Shown: positions 45,473 to 54,244, numbered from the stretch's first letter. The stretch is 64,000 nucleotides of DNA from Arthrobacter saudimassiliensis (GCA_900016675.1 LN483070.1:1054001-1118000), one strand, 5' to 3'. A program made the numbers and translations. The notes: generated from the letters alone by a model not told the origin.

Positions 45473-46558
45473 TCAGAACAGCGTGTCCGTGCCGGCCTGC
45501 CGCCCGCCCTCGGCGCCGAAGAGGGCCGGCGTGTCCGCGGTGCCGCCCGGGTCCGCAGCGCCGGATCCGGCGGCGGCGCCGGTGCCGCTGCCGCGCGGCG
45601 GGCGGAGGAAGGAACGCCGCCGGTCAAAGCCGTGGCGGGCCTTGAAGTGCCGGACCCGGCCCGCCAGCCACTGCCGGTACTCCTTGGAGGCGTAACTGCC
45701 CCCGGCATACAGCTCGCGGTAGCGCGGCACCAAGGCGGGGTAGTCGCGCGCCAGGAACGCCATGAACCATTCCCGGGCGCCGGGGCGCAGATGCAGCGCG
45801 CCCGCGGTGACCGAGTCGGCCCCCGCCCGGGCCAGCGCGGCGAAGAGCGCGTCGAGCGATTCATCCCCGTCGGTTAGCCAGGGCAGGATCGGCATGGCCA
45901 TCACATTGCACGCCATGCCGGCATCGGACAGCCGGCGGATCAGGTCCAGGCGGGCTTTGGGGGTGGGGGTGCCGGGCTCCACCCGCCGCGCCAGGTCCGG
46001 ATCCAGCAGGGCCAGCGAGATCCCCATGCTGACCGGCACCTCGGCCGCCACCGACTTCAGCAGCGGCAGGTCCCGGGCCAGCAGCGTTCCCTTGGTCAGG
46101 ATGGAGAAGGGGGTCCCGGCGTCGGCCAGCGCCCGGATGATGCCCGGCATCAGCTGATAGCGGCCCTCGGCTCGCTGATACGGATCGGTGTTGGTGCCCA
46201 TCGCGACGTGTTCACGCTGCCAGGACGGCTTGGCCAGCTCCCGGCGCAGCACCTCGGGAGCATTGACCTTGACGACCAGCTGGGAATCGAAGTCCAGGCC
46301 GGCATCCAGGTCGAGGTAGGTGTGGGTGCGCCGGGCAAAGCAGTACACGCAGGCGTGCGAGCATCCCCGGTAGGGATTCACCGTCCATCCGAACGGCATG
46401 GAGGACGTCTTGGCGACCTTGTTCAGCACCGACTTCGACGCCACTTCGTGGAAGGTGACGCCGGCAAACTCCGGCGTGCGCACGCTGCGGACCAGTCCCT
46501 GCAGCGACAGCAGGGCATCGGAGGTCTCGGCGGTCGTTTCCTGTCCGGCCCATCTCAT
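45473..46558 (-). CDS. Rv2578c-family radical SAM protein (SplB-like), SOS-type promoter
   Basis: 361 residues. The radical SAM motif is RGCSHACVYCFARRTH (CxxxCxxC) near residue 65, with the TNTDPYQRAE and FSILTKGT segments typical of the Rv2578c group, which is distantly related to spore photoproduct lyase. The last 45 residues are a variable Gly/Ala tail. The reaction is unknown; DNA repair is suggested by the relationship and by a LexA box directly before the start. In mycobacteria the corresponding gene has been listed in the LexA regulon (from memory). Confidence 0.88.
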   Translation of the reverse strand: MRWAGQETTAETSDALLSLQGLVRSVRTPEFAGVTFHEVASKSVLNKVAKTSSMPFGWTVNPYRGCSHACVYCFARRTHTYLDLDAGLDFDSQLVVKVNAPEVLRRELAKPSWQREHVAMGTNTDPYQRAEGRYQLMPGIIRALADAGTPFSILTKGTLLARDLPLLKSVAAEVPVSMGISLALLDPDLARRVEPGTPTPKARLDLIRRLSDAGMACNVMAMPILPWLTDGDESLDALFAALARAGADSVTAGALHLRPGAREWFMAFLARDYPALVPRYRELYAGGSYASKEYRQWLAGRVRHFKARHGFDRRRSFLRPPRGSGTGAAAGSGAADPGGTADTPALFGAEGGRQAGTDTLF

Positions 46559-46567
46559 GCACAGTAT

Positions 46568-46583
46568 TAGAACACATGTTCGA
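46568..46583. promoter_or_regulatory. LexA box before the radical SAM gene
   Basis: TAGAACACATGTTCGA matches TCGAAC-N4-GTTCGA at 11 of 12 defined positions. It ends 10 bp before the ATG of the minus-strand radical SAM gene, so LexA there would cover its promoter. Confidence 0.8.
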
Positions 46584-46609
46584 ACCAGGCACTAGCTGCG
46601 GAGAAAGAG

Positions 46610-46999
46610 TCAGGGCATGGGGTAGCCGCCGTCGCGCAGTCCGGCCAGCCGCTCGAAGGGATTGCCGGTGCCGGGGTTGCCGGTGCGCAGCACCGACCAT
46701 GCCGCGGCGGCGAAATACAGGGGGAGGAAGGCCGGGCCCAGGAGGGCGTACTGGGAGCTGTGCCGGGACTCATGGGCCAGCAGGGCAGAGCCGGGGCCGA
46801 GCAGCGGCGCCGCGCGGTCCCGGTGCAGCACGACGTTGCCCACGGTGAAGGCCGCGGCCTTCGGCAGTCGGAGCTGCCAGCCGGACGCCAGCAGCAGTCC
46901 CGACGGCCCGCGCCGGATCCGGCAGCCCGCTGCCCGCGCCAGCAGGATGCCGACAGGCGTGGAGAAGTTCACCAGGTTCAATGCGGCCCGCAGATCCAT
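46610..46999 (-). CDS. Small protein with an HExxH motif
   Basis: 129 residues. A hydrophobic start (NFSTPVGILLARAAG), a beta-rich middle and the segment LLAHESRHSSQYALLGPAFLPLYF, which contains HESRH, a formal HExxH zinc motif at the beginning of a hydrophobic helix. Similar proteins are scattered in Actinobacteria without a known function; a minimal membrane-associated metallopeptidase is possible but unproved. It is encoded upstream of, and on the same strand as, the radical SAM gene, with the LexA box in between. Confidence 0.65.
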   Translation of the reverse strand: MDLRAALNLVNFSTPVGILLARAAGCRIRRGPSGLLLASGWQLRLPKAAAFTVGNVVLHRDRAAPLLGPGSALLAHESRHSSQYALLGPAFLPLYFAAAAWSVLRTGNPGTGNPFERLAGLRDGGYPMP

Positions 47000-47109
47000 G
47001 CCGCCAGCCTAGCCGCGCACGGAGCCGTGCGGGCCTGCGCCCGGGCGCGCGTCGGAAACCCGCGCCTGCCCGTGGAGGTCATGCGGGCCGCACGATGAAT
47101 CCCGTCCTC

Positions 47110-47122
47110 TAGACTGGAAGCA
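47110..47122 (+). promoter_or_regulatory. Candidate pheST promoter
   Basis: TAGACT at 47110-47115 fits the -10 consensus seen throughout the window. Transcription from about 47122 would give a leader of about 78 bases before pheS. No convincing -35, T-box or leader peptide is visible. Confidence 0.45.
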
Positions 47123-47199
47123 GAATCACGGCTCCCGCGCGCCCTTCGCCAGGATCGCGTCGGAGCACCCATCCACCGGGCCGAAACAGGTAACCACCC

Positions 47200-48279
47200 A
47201 TGTCGAATTCTCCCGAGGGGACTTCCCCCGAACCCGCCGAGCAGGCACCCAGTCCGCTGGACGAGACTGCGGTGGCGGCCGCCGTCGACGCCGCGCTCGC
47301 CGCCATTGCCGGCGCCGCCGATCTCGATGAACTCAAGGAGGTGCGGATCGCCGTCACCGGCGAGAAGTCTCCGCTCTCCCTGGCCAACCGCCAGATCGGC
47401 AAGCTGCCCAAGGACCAGAAGGCGGCCGCCGGCAAGCTGATCGGCCCGGCCCGCGGCCGGATCAACCAGGCGCTCGCCGGCCGCACCGTCGAACTCGAGG
47501 CCGAGCGTGACGCCCGCATCCTCGTCGAGGAGGCCGTTGACGTCACCGCCGCTCCGCGCCGTCGCCGCATGGGCGGCCGGCACCCCCTGTCCACCCTGCA
47601 GGAACGCGTCAGCGAGATCTTCGTCGGCATGGGCTGGGAAATCGCCGAAGGCCCTGAGGTGGAATCCGAGTGGTTCAACTTCGATGCCCTGAACTTCAAG
47701 CCGGACCACCCGGCCCGCGAAATGCAGGACACCTTCTTCGTGGAACCGCCCGAAGCGCACCTGGTGATGCGCACCCACACCTCCCCGGTGCAGGTGCGCT
47801 CCATGCTCGAGCGTGAACTGCCGATCTACGTGCTCTGCCCGGGCAAGGTGTTCCGTACCGATGAGCTCGACGCCACCCACACCCCGGTCTTCCACCAGTT
47901 CGAGGGCCTGGCCATCGACAAGGGCCTGACCATGGCGGACCTTGTGGGCACCCTGGAGCACTTCACCCGCGTGCTCTTCGGCGACGAGGCCAAGGTGCGC
48001 CTGCGGCCCAACTACTTCCCCTTCACCGAGCCCAGCGCCGAGCTGGACATCTGGCACCCCGGTGCCAAGGGCGGGCCGCGCTGGATCGAGTGGGGCGGCT
48101 GCGGCATGGTCAACCCCAATGTGCTGCGCGCCGCCGGCATCGACCCCGAGGTCTACTCGGGCTTCGCCTTCGGCATGGGCATCGAGCGCGCCCTGATGTT
48201 CCGCAACGAGGTGGCGGACATGCGCGACATGATTGAAGGCGACGTACGTTTCAGCGAACACTTCGGGATGGAGATCTAA
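47200..48279 (+). CDS. pheS: Phenylalanyl-tRNA synthetase alpha subunit
   Basis: Catalytic class II subunit of the (alpha-beta)2 enzyme, 359 residues. The N-terminal coiled coil (to about residue 90) is followed by motif 1 ([14 protein letters not shown]), motif 2 ([23 protein letters not shown]) and motif 3 ([15 protein letters not shown]) near the end. MQDTFFV and the Phe-pocket residues are typical. The pheT start follows the TAA directly. Confidence 0.97.
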   Translation: MSNSPEGTSPEPAEQAPSPLDETAVAAAVDAALAAIAGAADLDELKEVRIAVTGEKSPLSLANRQIGKLPKDQKAAAGKLIGPARGRINQALAGRTVELEAERDARILVEEAVDVTAAPRRRRMGGRHPLSTLQERVSEIFVGMGWEIAEGPEVESEWFNFDALNFKPDHPAREMQDTFFVEPPEAHLVMRTHTSPVQVRSMLERELPIYVLCPGKVFRTDELDATHTPVFHQFEGLAIDKGLTMADLVGTLEHFTRVLFGDEAKVRLRPNYFPFTEPSAELDIWHPGAKGGPRWIEWGGCGMVNPNVLRAAGIDPEVYSGFAFGMGIERALMFRNEVADMRDMIEGDVRFSEHFGMEI

Positions 48280-50820
48280 GTGCGTATCCCCCTTTCCTGG
48301 CTGCGCGAGTATGCCCAGGTACCGGCGCAGTCCCGCGCCGAAGACGTCATGGCCGAGCTGGTCAAGGTCGGCCTCGAGGAAGAGGACGTGCACCGTCCCG
48401 CCGACGAGCTGTCGGGGCCCATCGTGGTCGGCCAGGTGCTGAGCCTGGTCAAGGAGCCGCAGTCCAACGGCAAGACCATCAACTGGTGCGAGGTCCGCGT
48501 GGTGCCCGAGGGCAGCGAGCAGACCCTGGCCGGCAAGGGCATCGAGCCCTCCGGCGTGCAGGGCATCGTCTGCGGCGCCCACAACTTCGAGGTCGGGGAC
48601 AAGGTCGTCGTGACCCTGCCCGGCGCCGTGCTGCCCGGAGACTTCCGGATCAGCCCGCGCAAGACCTACGGCCACGTCTCGGCCGGCATGATCGCCTCCG
48701 TCCGCGAACTGGGCATCGGCGATGACCACGACGGCATCCTCGTCCTGTCCCGGATCGGCCTCGACCCCGAGGTCGGCACCGACGCCATGGAACTGCTCGG
48801 CCTGTACGACGAGGCCGCGGAAATCAACGTCACCCCGGACCGGGGCTACTGCTTCTCCATCCGCGGCGTCGCCCGCGAGTACGCCCACGCCACCGGCACT
48901 GAGTTCACCGACCCGGCCGCCGGCGTCAGCGTTCCCGCCGCCGCGGAGCCCGGCTACCCGGTCCGGATCGAGGACGCCGCGCCGATCTACGGCAAGCCCG
49001 GCTGCGACCGGTTCGTCGCCCGCACCGTCCGCGGCATCGATCCGACCCGGCCCACCCCGCCGTGGATGGCCTCGCGCCTGCGCCTGGCCGGCATGCGCTC
49101 GATCTCCCTCGTGGTGGACATCTCCAACTACGTGATGCTCGAGCTCGGCCAGCCCCTGCACTTCTACGACCAGGACAAGCTGAGCGGGGAGATCGTCGTC
49201 CGCCGCGCCGCCGCAGGGGAGACCCTCACGACCCTGGACGACAAGGTCCGCACCCTCGACCCCGAGGACCTGCTGATCACCGACGGGTCCGGGCCGATCG
49301 GCATCGCCGGCGTCATGGGCGGCGCCGCCACCGAGGTCTCCGACTCCACCACCACCGTGCTGATCGAGGCCGCGCACTTCGAGGAAGTGAGCATCGCCCG
49401 CTCCCGCCGCCGGCACAAGCTGCCCTCCGAGGCGTCCAAGCGCTTCGAGCGCGGCGTGGACTGGAACATTGCCGACGTCGCCGCCCAGCGCGCCGTCGAC
49501 CTGCTCACCAAGCTCGCCGGCGGCACCGCCGACGACGCCGCGACCGACGTCGGCACCGCGCCGCAGCCGCGCCGCATCGAGCTGGCCGCCGGCTTCCCGG
49601 AGCAGCTGATCGGCTACCCGTTCACCCCGGAGCAGATCACCGGCACGCTGGAAGCCATCGGCGCGCAGGTGGAGGAGCACGACGGCGGCTACACCGTCAC
49701 GCCGCCGAGCTGGCGCCCTGACCTGGAGACCCGCGAGGACCTGACCGAGGAGATCATCCGGCTGGTCGGCTACGACCAGATCCCCTCGACGCTGCCCACG
49801 GCCCCTCCCGGCCGCGGCCTGACCCGGGTGCAGCAGCAGCGCCGCCGCGTGATGCAGTCGCTGGCCGCGTCCGGCCTGACCGAGGTGCTCAGCTACCCGT
49901 TCGTCACCGCAGAGGACAACAACACCTTCGGCGCGCCCGTTGAGGGCGAGGTGGCCGCCGTCAAGCTGGCCAATCCGCTCAGCGCCGAATACGGCTGGCT
50001 GCGCACCTCGGTGCTGCCGGGCCTGTTCGAGGTGGCCAGGCGCAACATCTCCCGCGGCTTCCGGGACCTGGCGCTGTTCGAGTCCGCCATGGTCTTCCTG
50101 CCGGGGGAGCAGCTGGGCACCGCGGGCATTCCGCCGCTGGGTGCCAAGCCCGCCGAGGACGTCCTGGACGGGCTCTACGAGGGCATTCCGCACCAGCCGC
50201 TGCACCTGGGTGCCGTGTTCACGGGCCATGAGTCCGCCCCCGGAGCGGGCCACGCGCCGCGCGCCTGGGACTGGGCCGACGCCGTCGACACCGCCCGCCT
50301 GATCGGTGACACGCTCGGCGTGGAGCTGGTGATCAGCCAGGGCACGCACCAGGCGTTCCACCCGGGCCGCACCGCGAAGCTGTCGCTGCGCAGCGGCGAG
50401 ACCGTCGGCTACGCCGGCGAGCTGCATCCGAAGCTGCTGGCCGCCCGCGACCTGCCGGCCCGGACGGTGGCGCTGGAGCTGGACCTGGACGCGATGTTCG
50501 CCGAGGCGCCGGACGTCATCGTCGCCCGCCCGCTGTCGGCCTTCCCGGCCAGCACGCAGGACGTGGCCCTGGTGGTCGCCGACGACGTGCCCGCCGAACA
50601 GGTCCGCGAGGCGCTGCGGGAAGGTGCCGGCGAGCTGCTGGAAGACGTCGCGCTGTTCGACGTGTACGCCGGCACCGGCATCGAGCCCGGCCACAAGTCG
50701 CTGGCGTTCGCGCTGCGCTTCCGGGCCCCGGACCGCACGCTGACCGCGGACGAGGCCTCCGAGTCCCGGGCCGCCGCCGTCGCGCTGGCCGCCGAACGGT
50801 TCGGCGCCGTCCAGCGCTAG
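48280..50820 (+). CDS. pheT: Phenylalanyl-tRNA synthetase beta subunit
   Basis: 846 residues with the full bacterial set of domains: B1 start MRIPLSWLREYAQVPA, the tRNA-binding OB fold (about 45-155, with IVVGQVLSL and VCGAHNF), B3/B4 editing domain (about 220-390), B5 (about 420-490), the catalytic-like core, and the C-terminal anticodon-binding ferredoxin fold (about 750-846, LSAFPASTQDVALVV). GTG start touching the pheS stop. It ends at a very strong terminator. Confidence 0.97.
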   Translation: MRIPLSWLREYAQVPAQSRAEDVMAELVKVGLEEEDVHRPADELSGPIVVGQVLSLVKEPQSNGKTINWCEVRVVPEGSEQTLAGKGIEPSGVQGIVCGAHNFEVGDKVVVTLPGAVLPGDFRISPRKTYGHVSAGMIASVRELGIGDDHDGILVLSRIGLDPEVGTDAMELLGLYDEAAEINVTPDRGYCFSIRGVAREYAHATGTEFTDPAAGVSVPAAAEPGYPVRIEDAAPIYGKPGCDRFVARTVRGIDPTRPTPPWMASRLRLAGMRSISLVVDISNYVMLELGQPLHFYDQDKLSGEIVVRRAAAGETLTTLDDKVRTLDPEDLLITDGSGPIGIAGVMGGAATEVSDSTTTVLIEAAHFEEVSIARSRRRHKLPSEASKRFERGVDWNIADVAAQRAVDLLTKLAGGTADDAATDVGTAPQPRRIELAAGFPEQLIGYPFTPEQITGTLEAIGAQVEEHDGGYTVTPPSWRPDLETREDLTEEIIRLVGYDQIPSTLPTAPPGRGLTRVQQQRRRVMQSLAASGLTEVLSYPFVTAEDNNTFGAPVEGEVAAVKLANPLSAEYGWLRTSVLPGLFEVARRNISRGFRDLALFESAMVFLPGEQLGTAGIPPLGAKPAEDVLDGLYEGIPHQPLHLGAVFTGHESAPGAGHAPRAWDWADAVDTARLIGDTLGVELVISQGTHQAFHPGRTAKLSLRSGETVGYAGELHPKLLAARDLPARTVALELDLDAMFAEAPDVIVARPLSAFPASTQDVALVVADDVPAEQVREALREGAGELLEDVALFDVYAGTGIEPGHKSLAFALRFRAPDRTLTADEASESRAAAVALAAERFGAVQR

Positions 50821-50830
50821 GACCGCTGCG

Positions 50831-50881
50831 CAGACGCCAAAGGCCCCGCCGGATCTGCTCCGGCGGGGCCTTTGGCGTCTG
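50831..50881. terminator. 23-bp stem terminator after pheT
   Basis: A perfect 23-bp stem (50831-50853 with 50859-50881) with a 5-base loop, 10 bp after the pheT stop. It is the longest perfect hairpin I found in the window. Confidence 0.9.
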
Positions 50882-50966
50882 TCCTCCCGGCGGCGGAATG
50901 TCATGGCGGCGGCGGAGGGCACCCGCCGGACGACGACACGTGTTGACACCGGTGCGGACGCCGGCC

Positions 50967-51368
50967 ATGGCCCTGGCGCTTCCCGGCGGGGTGGTTCTTG
51001 GCGCGGCGGGCGGCCTGCTCGCGGTTCAGACAGGGGCGGCGGGGGCAGATCCGCTGATCGGCTTCCTGGTATTCGCCCTATGCCTCACCGTGCCGGGGAC
51101 CGCACTCGTCTATCTCCTGGTCGTGGACCGCCGGACCGTCGTGGGTGCGGCTGAGCGGCCCGACGATTCCGTGGAGGCCGGATGGTATGAGAAGGCGGCG
51201 GCCGGGTCCTTCACCGATCTGATCCTGGCCCTCGGCATCACCTCAACCGTGCTGGCCTTCCTGCCCGAAGCGTTCGTGGTCGACCTCGTGCTTGTCCTTC
51301 CCGCAGTGCTGGCGCTGTGCGCGGTGTCCTTCGGGGTCCGCTACCTTGTCCTGCGGGGCCGGGGCTGA
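50967..51368 (+). CDS. Four-helix membrane protein paired with an XRE regulator
   Basis: 133 residues from ATG 50967, with longer forms from GTG 50940 possible; no ribosome site decides. Four hydrophobic segments (LPGGVVLGAAGGLLAV, LIGFLVFALCLTVPGTALVYLL, SFTDLILALGITSTVLAFL and VVDLVLVLPAVLALCAV). It resembles small DUF2178/DUF3796-like membrane proteins, which often come with a Cro-type regulator in one operon, as here. The function is unknown. The regulator gene starts 1 bp after the stop. Confidence 0.65.
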   Translation: MALALPGGVVLGAAGGLLAVQTGAAGADPLIGFLVFALCLTVPGTALVYLLVVDRRTVVGAAERPDDSVEAGWYEKAAAGSFTDLILALGITSTVLAFLPEAFVVDLVLVLPAVLALCAVSFGVRYLVLRGRG

Positions 51369-51369
51369 C

Positions 51370-51645
51370 GTGGACAACGCCGTCAGCGCCCGCCGAACGG
51401 GCCGCGGGTGGTCCCAGCAGCGGCTGGCCGACGAGCTGGGCGTCACGCGGCAGACGGTGATTTCCATTGAGCGGGGACGATTCGACCCGTCTCTGCCGCT
51501 GGCCTTCCGGATCGCCCACGTCTTCGGCTGCGCCATTGAGGACCTGTTCTTTCCTGATCAGCAGGCCGAGCGCTCCGCGTCGAGCTCCAGCGGCTTGGAC
51601 AGGGAGGAGAAGCCCTCAGGCACCCGGGCACAGAAGTCGGGGTAG
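51370..51645 (+). CDS. XRE/Cro-type small transcriptional regulator
   Basis: 91 residues from GTG 51370. Residues 3-58 are one helix-turn-helix domain (GWSQQRLADELGVTRQTVISIERG) followed by PSLPLAFRIAHVFGCAIEDLFF, the YozG-like layout in which proteins usually end at about 65-70 residues. Here the frame stays open for a further 26 residues of Ser/Glu/Lys-rich sequence that lies antisense to the 3' end of the GH114-type gene. It is the operon partner of the preceding membrane protein. Confidence 0.8.
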   Translation: MDNAVSARRTGRGWSQQRLADELGVTRQTVISIERGRFDPSLPLAFRIAHVFGCAIEDLFFPDQQAERSASSSSGLDREEKPSGTRAQKSG

Positions 51646-52412
51646 CCCTCGTACTCCACGTGCAGGACCGCCTTGCCGTCCTGAATGAAGGGAGCGTAGC
51701 GGGCGCACTCGTCGTAGCGGGCGCATTCCTCATTGAGGGCGAAGTCAAAGTCGTCGACCAGGACCGGAATCTGGTCAAGGTCGTTCTTCAGCGCCACCGA
51801 CAGGCCGCGCTCGTGGGCCAGGGCGGCCAGGGCCCGGTTGTAGGCAAGCTGGTCGTCATAGCTGAGCGGAAAGCCGCTGTGGTTGGCGTAGCCGTCCATG
51901 TTGTCCGGCTCGACCGCGTCGAAGCCCTTCTCCGCGCAGGTGTCCATGCGGGCCGCCATGATCGGCAGCAGCTCATCGAGCCGCCGGATGTCCAGCCATT
52001 GTTCATCGGGCCAGCCGTCCAGGACCTCGCCGCGCACCGAGTCCGGGAACCGGGCGGCGTCGGGCCGGTAATCCTCCCACGATCCGGCGGAGAGGTAGCA
52101 GATGACGTGTGCGCCGCCGCGGTGCAGCTGCTCCACCTCCTCGGCGGAGGTCCTCTCGTAGTCCACGTCGAAGATCTCGGCGTCCACCGTCAGGTCCAGG
52201 GTTCCGCTGAGCTGCCACTGCCAGCTGGAGCCGGGCTGCGGCAGCCACCGGTCCGACGCCGCGGCGCCGGCTGTCGGGATCCGTGTCGCTTCCGCCGCGG
52301 CCGGATCATCGGCGTCGGCCCCCGTGCCCGCCTCCGGAGCACAGCCGACCAGGACCGCGAGGAGCAGTCCCACAACCGGCACCCGCAGCGGCCACGTCCC
52401 GGAAGTCTTCAT
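51558..52412 (-). CDS. GH114-type (endo-alpha-1,4-polygalactosaminidase-like) lipoprotein
   Basis: 284 residues from ATG 52412 with a lipoprotein signal peptide (LLLAVLVGC, lipobox Cys). The mature part matches the GH114/TM1410-like barrel: WQWQLSGTLDL, VDYERTSAEEVEQL, VICYLSAGSWEDYRPDA and FDAVEPDNMDGYANHSGF with the family acidic residues. It probably hydrolyses a galactosamine-containing polysaccharide at the cell surface. Its last 88 bp overlap the XRE gene tail to tail. A longer form from 52484 would put a basic stretch before the signal peptide and is unlikely. Confidence 0.82.
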   Translation of the reverse strand: MKTSGTWPLRVPVVGLLLAVLVGCAPEAGTGADADDPAAAEATRIPTAGAAASDRWLPQPGSSWQWQLSGTLDLTVDAEIFDVDYERTSAEEVEQLHRGGAHVICYLSAGSWEDYRPDAARFPDSVRGEVLDGWPDEQWLDIRRLDELLPIMAARMDTCAEKGFDAVEPDNMDGYANHSGFPLSYDDQLAYNRALAALAHERGLSVALKNDLDQIPVLVDDFDFALNEECARYDECARYAPFIQDGKAVLHVEYEGYPDFCARVPEGFSSLSKPLELDAERSAC

Positions 52413-52539
52413 CCAGCCCCACCTTTTCCTTCGCCAAGCCTGTCCACGGCCCTGAGGCCACCGCAACACCCTACGTCTCCGCACCGGTGTCCGGGCGATC
52501 CCTGCCGCCCGTCCTCCGCCTGCTGGCTATGCTGGGCCG

Positions 52540-53190
52540 ATGAGTCCGCATCGCGCCAGGCCCCGGCTGTCCCGCCTCGGCACCTGGTACCTCTTCGACT
52601 ACGGCATGGTGATCTCCACCGCCCCCGAGCCGGCCGACTGGCAGGTCCTCGCCGGGGCGCTCGGGCTGGAGGACGACGACGGTGCGCAGCTGGCGCAGCC
52701 CGGCAGCCGGTACTGGCGCCGGCGGGAGGAGTTCGACGCCGGGGCGCTCTCCCCGGACGACTTCTGGTCCGATGCGCTGGGCCGCCCGGCCACCGCCGAG
52801 GAGGTTGAGCGGTTGGAGGCCCTCGACGCCGCCCAATGGGGACACCTGAACCCTGCAACCGCCGCCGTCCTCGACGACCTGCAGGGCGAAGGCGCGCGCC
52901 TGGCCGTGCTGTCCAACATGCCGGCCGGGATGTCCCGGCGCTACACGGCGCACGCGTCCTGGGCGCCCCGCTTCGACCGCCTGTTCTTCAGCGGGCAGCT
53001 GCGCATGACGAAGCCGGACCGGAGGATCTTCGACCACGTCGCAGAGGAGCTCGGAGCGCCCCCGGAGGACATCGTCTTCATCGACGACAACGAGGCCAAC
53101 ATCGCCGCGGCACAGGCGCTGGGCTTCCGGACCGTGCACCACGAACCCGGCACGGACCTGCGGGCGGAGCTGGCAGCCCTGGCCTCGTAA
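52540..53190 (+). CDS. HAD-superfamily phosphatase, YihX-like
   Basis: 216 residues. The nucleophile motif is YLFDYGMVI, like the FDLGNV of YihX-type sugar phosphatases, with Gly in place of the usual second Asp. Motif 2 is LAVLSNMP, motif 3 the Lys of RMTKPDRRIF, motif 4 IVFIDDNEANI. The substrate is probably a small phosphorylated sugar or nucleotide. The ATG stands 6 bp after TATGCT (52528-52533), so it is probably leaderless. Confidence 0.88.
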   Translation: MSPHRARPRLSRLGTWYLFDYGMVISTAPEPADWQVLAGALGLEDDDGAQLAQPGSRYWRRREEFDAGALSPDDFWSDALGRPATAEEVERLEALDAAQWGHLNPATAAVLDDLQGEGARLAVLSNMPAGMSRRYTAHASWAPRFDRLFFSGQLRMTKPDRRIFDHVAEELGAPPEDIVFIDDNEANIAAAQALGFRTVHHEPGTDLRAELAALAS

Positions 53191-53200
53191 CGTCCGCCCG

Positions 53201-53260
53201 TCGGGACCGGCGCGCACCCGTCGGGACCGGCGCGCGTCCGTCGGGACCGGCGCGCGTCCG
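53201..53260. repeat. Three 20-bp tandem repeats between convergent genes
   Basis: The 20-bp unit tcgggaccggcgcgcgtccg occurs at 53221-53240 and 53241-53260 exactly, and at 53201-53220 with two changes. The array fills most of the 88-bp gap between the stops of the HAD and quinone reductase genes. Each unit can pair weakly within itself, so the array may also act as a terminator region. Confidence 0.85.
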
Positions 53261-53278
53261 GGCGCTGCCCGCCCGCAC

Positions 53279-54244
53279 TTACGGAATCAACACGACCTTG
53301 CCGGTGGTCCTACGGCCCTCGAGGTCACGGTGGGCCTGCGCGGCCTCGGCCAGCGGATACGTCTGCCCGATCCGCACGTCCAGCGTCCCGTCCGCCACGG
53401 CACCGAACAGCTCGTCGGCACGCCAGCGGCGCTCTTCGGGAGTGAGCAGGTAATCCCTTATGGTCGGCCGCGTCAGGAACAGTGACCCGAGGGCGTTCAG
53501 CCGCTGGATGTCGAACGGCGGCACCTGCCCGGATGCCCCGCCGAACAGCACCATCATGCCCCGGGCCCGCAGGCTTTCCAGCGAGCCGTCAAAGGTCGCC
53601 TTGCCGACGCCGTCGTAGACCACGTCCACGCCGGCGCCGCCGGTCAGCTCCCGCACCTGCTCCGCGAAGCCCTCGTAGCGCAGCACGTGGTCGGCCCCGG
53701 CCGCGCGCGCGAGCTGCTCCTTCTCGTCCGTGGAGACGGTGGTGATCACGGTCGCCCCCTTGGCCTTGAGCAGCTGGGTGAGCAGCAGCCCGACGCCGCC
53801 GGCTCCGGCGTGCGTGAGGACGGTCTGTCCCGCCTGCACCGGGAAGGTGGAGTTGACCAGGTAATGCGCGGTCATGCCCTGCAGCGGCAGCGCCGCTGCG
53901 GTTTCGTCGCTGACTCCGTGCGGTACATGCAGGGCCTTGTCCGCGTCCAGCAGGGCGTATTCGGCGTAGGCCCCGCCGCCCTCGGCGGTGGCCACCCGGT
54001 CGCCTTCGGCGAAGCCCCGCACCTGCAGCCCGGCCGCCACCACGGTGCCGGCGAACTCGGAGCCGGGAATGAACGGATACTTCATCGGGTACACGCCGCT
54101 GCGCTGATAGGTGTCGATGAAGTTCACGCCGACGGCGCCCACCCGCACCAGCAGCTGGTTGGGGCCCGGCTCCGGCAGGTCCACGTCTTCCCAGCGCAGG
54201 ATTTCCGGACCGCCGGGGGAGGGGACGACAATGGCCTTGTGCAT
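53279..54244 (-). CDS. NADPH:quinone reductase, zinc-independent MDR family
   Basis: 321 residues. The GroES-like N-terminal half (LPEPGPNQLLVRVGAVGVNFIDTYQRSGVYP) is followed by the Rossmann loop THAGAGGVGLLLTQL near residue 148 and the NADPH-binding DVVYDGVGKATFDGSL. It has no zinc ligands, and the pattern is that of Qor (crystallin-type quinone oxidoreductase). It probably carries out two- or one-electron reduction of quinones or enones. A TACGAT box on its strand near 54287 is a candidate -10. It diverges from argC. Confidence 0.9.
   Translation of the reverse strand: MHKAIVVPSPGGPEILRWEDVDLPEPGPNQLLVRVGAVGVNFIDTYQRSGVYPMKYPFIPGSEFAGTVVAAGLQVRGFAEGDRVATAEGGGAYAEYALLDADKALHVPHGVSDETAAALPLQGMTAHYLVNSTFPVQAGQTVLTHAGAGGVGLLLTQLLKAKGATVITTVSTDEKEQLARAAGADHVLRYEGFAEQVRELTGGAGVDVVYDGVGKATFDGSLESLRARGMMVLFGGASGQVPPFDIQRLNALGSLFLTRPTIRDYLLTPEERRWRADELFGAVADGTLDVRIGQTYPLAEAAQAHRDLEGRRTTGKVVLIP

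Noticed and set aside
46978-50949. A 1323-codon open frame on the minus strand across pheS and pheT
   Set aside because: It mirrors the codon bias of pheST and has no recognisable motif.
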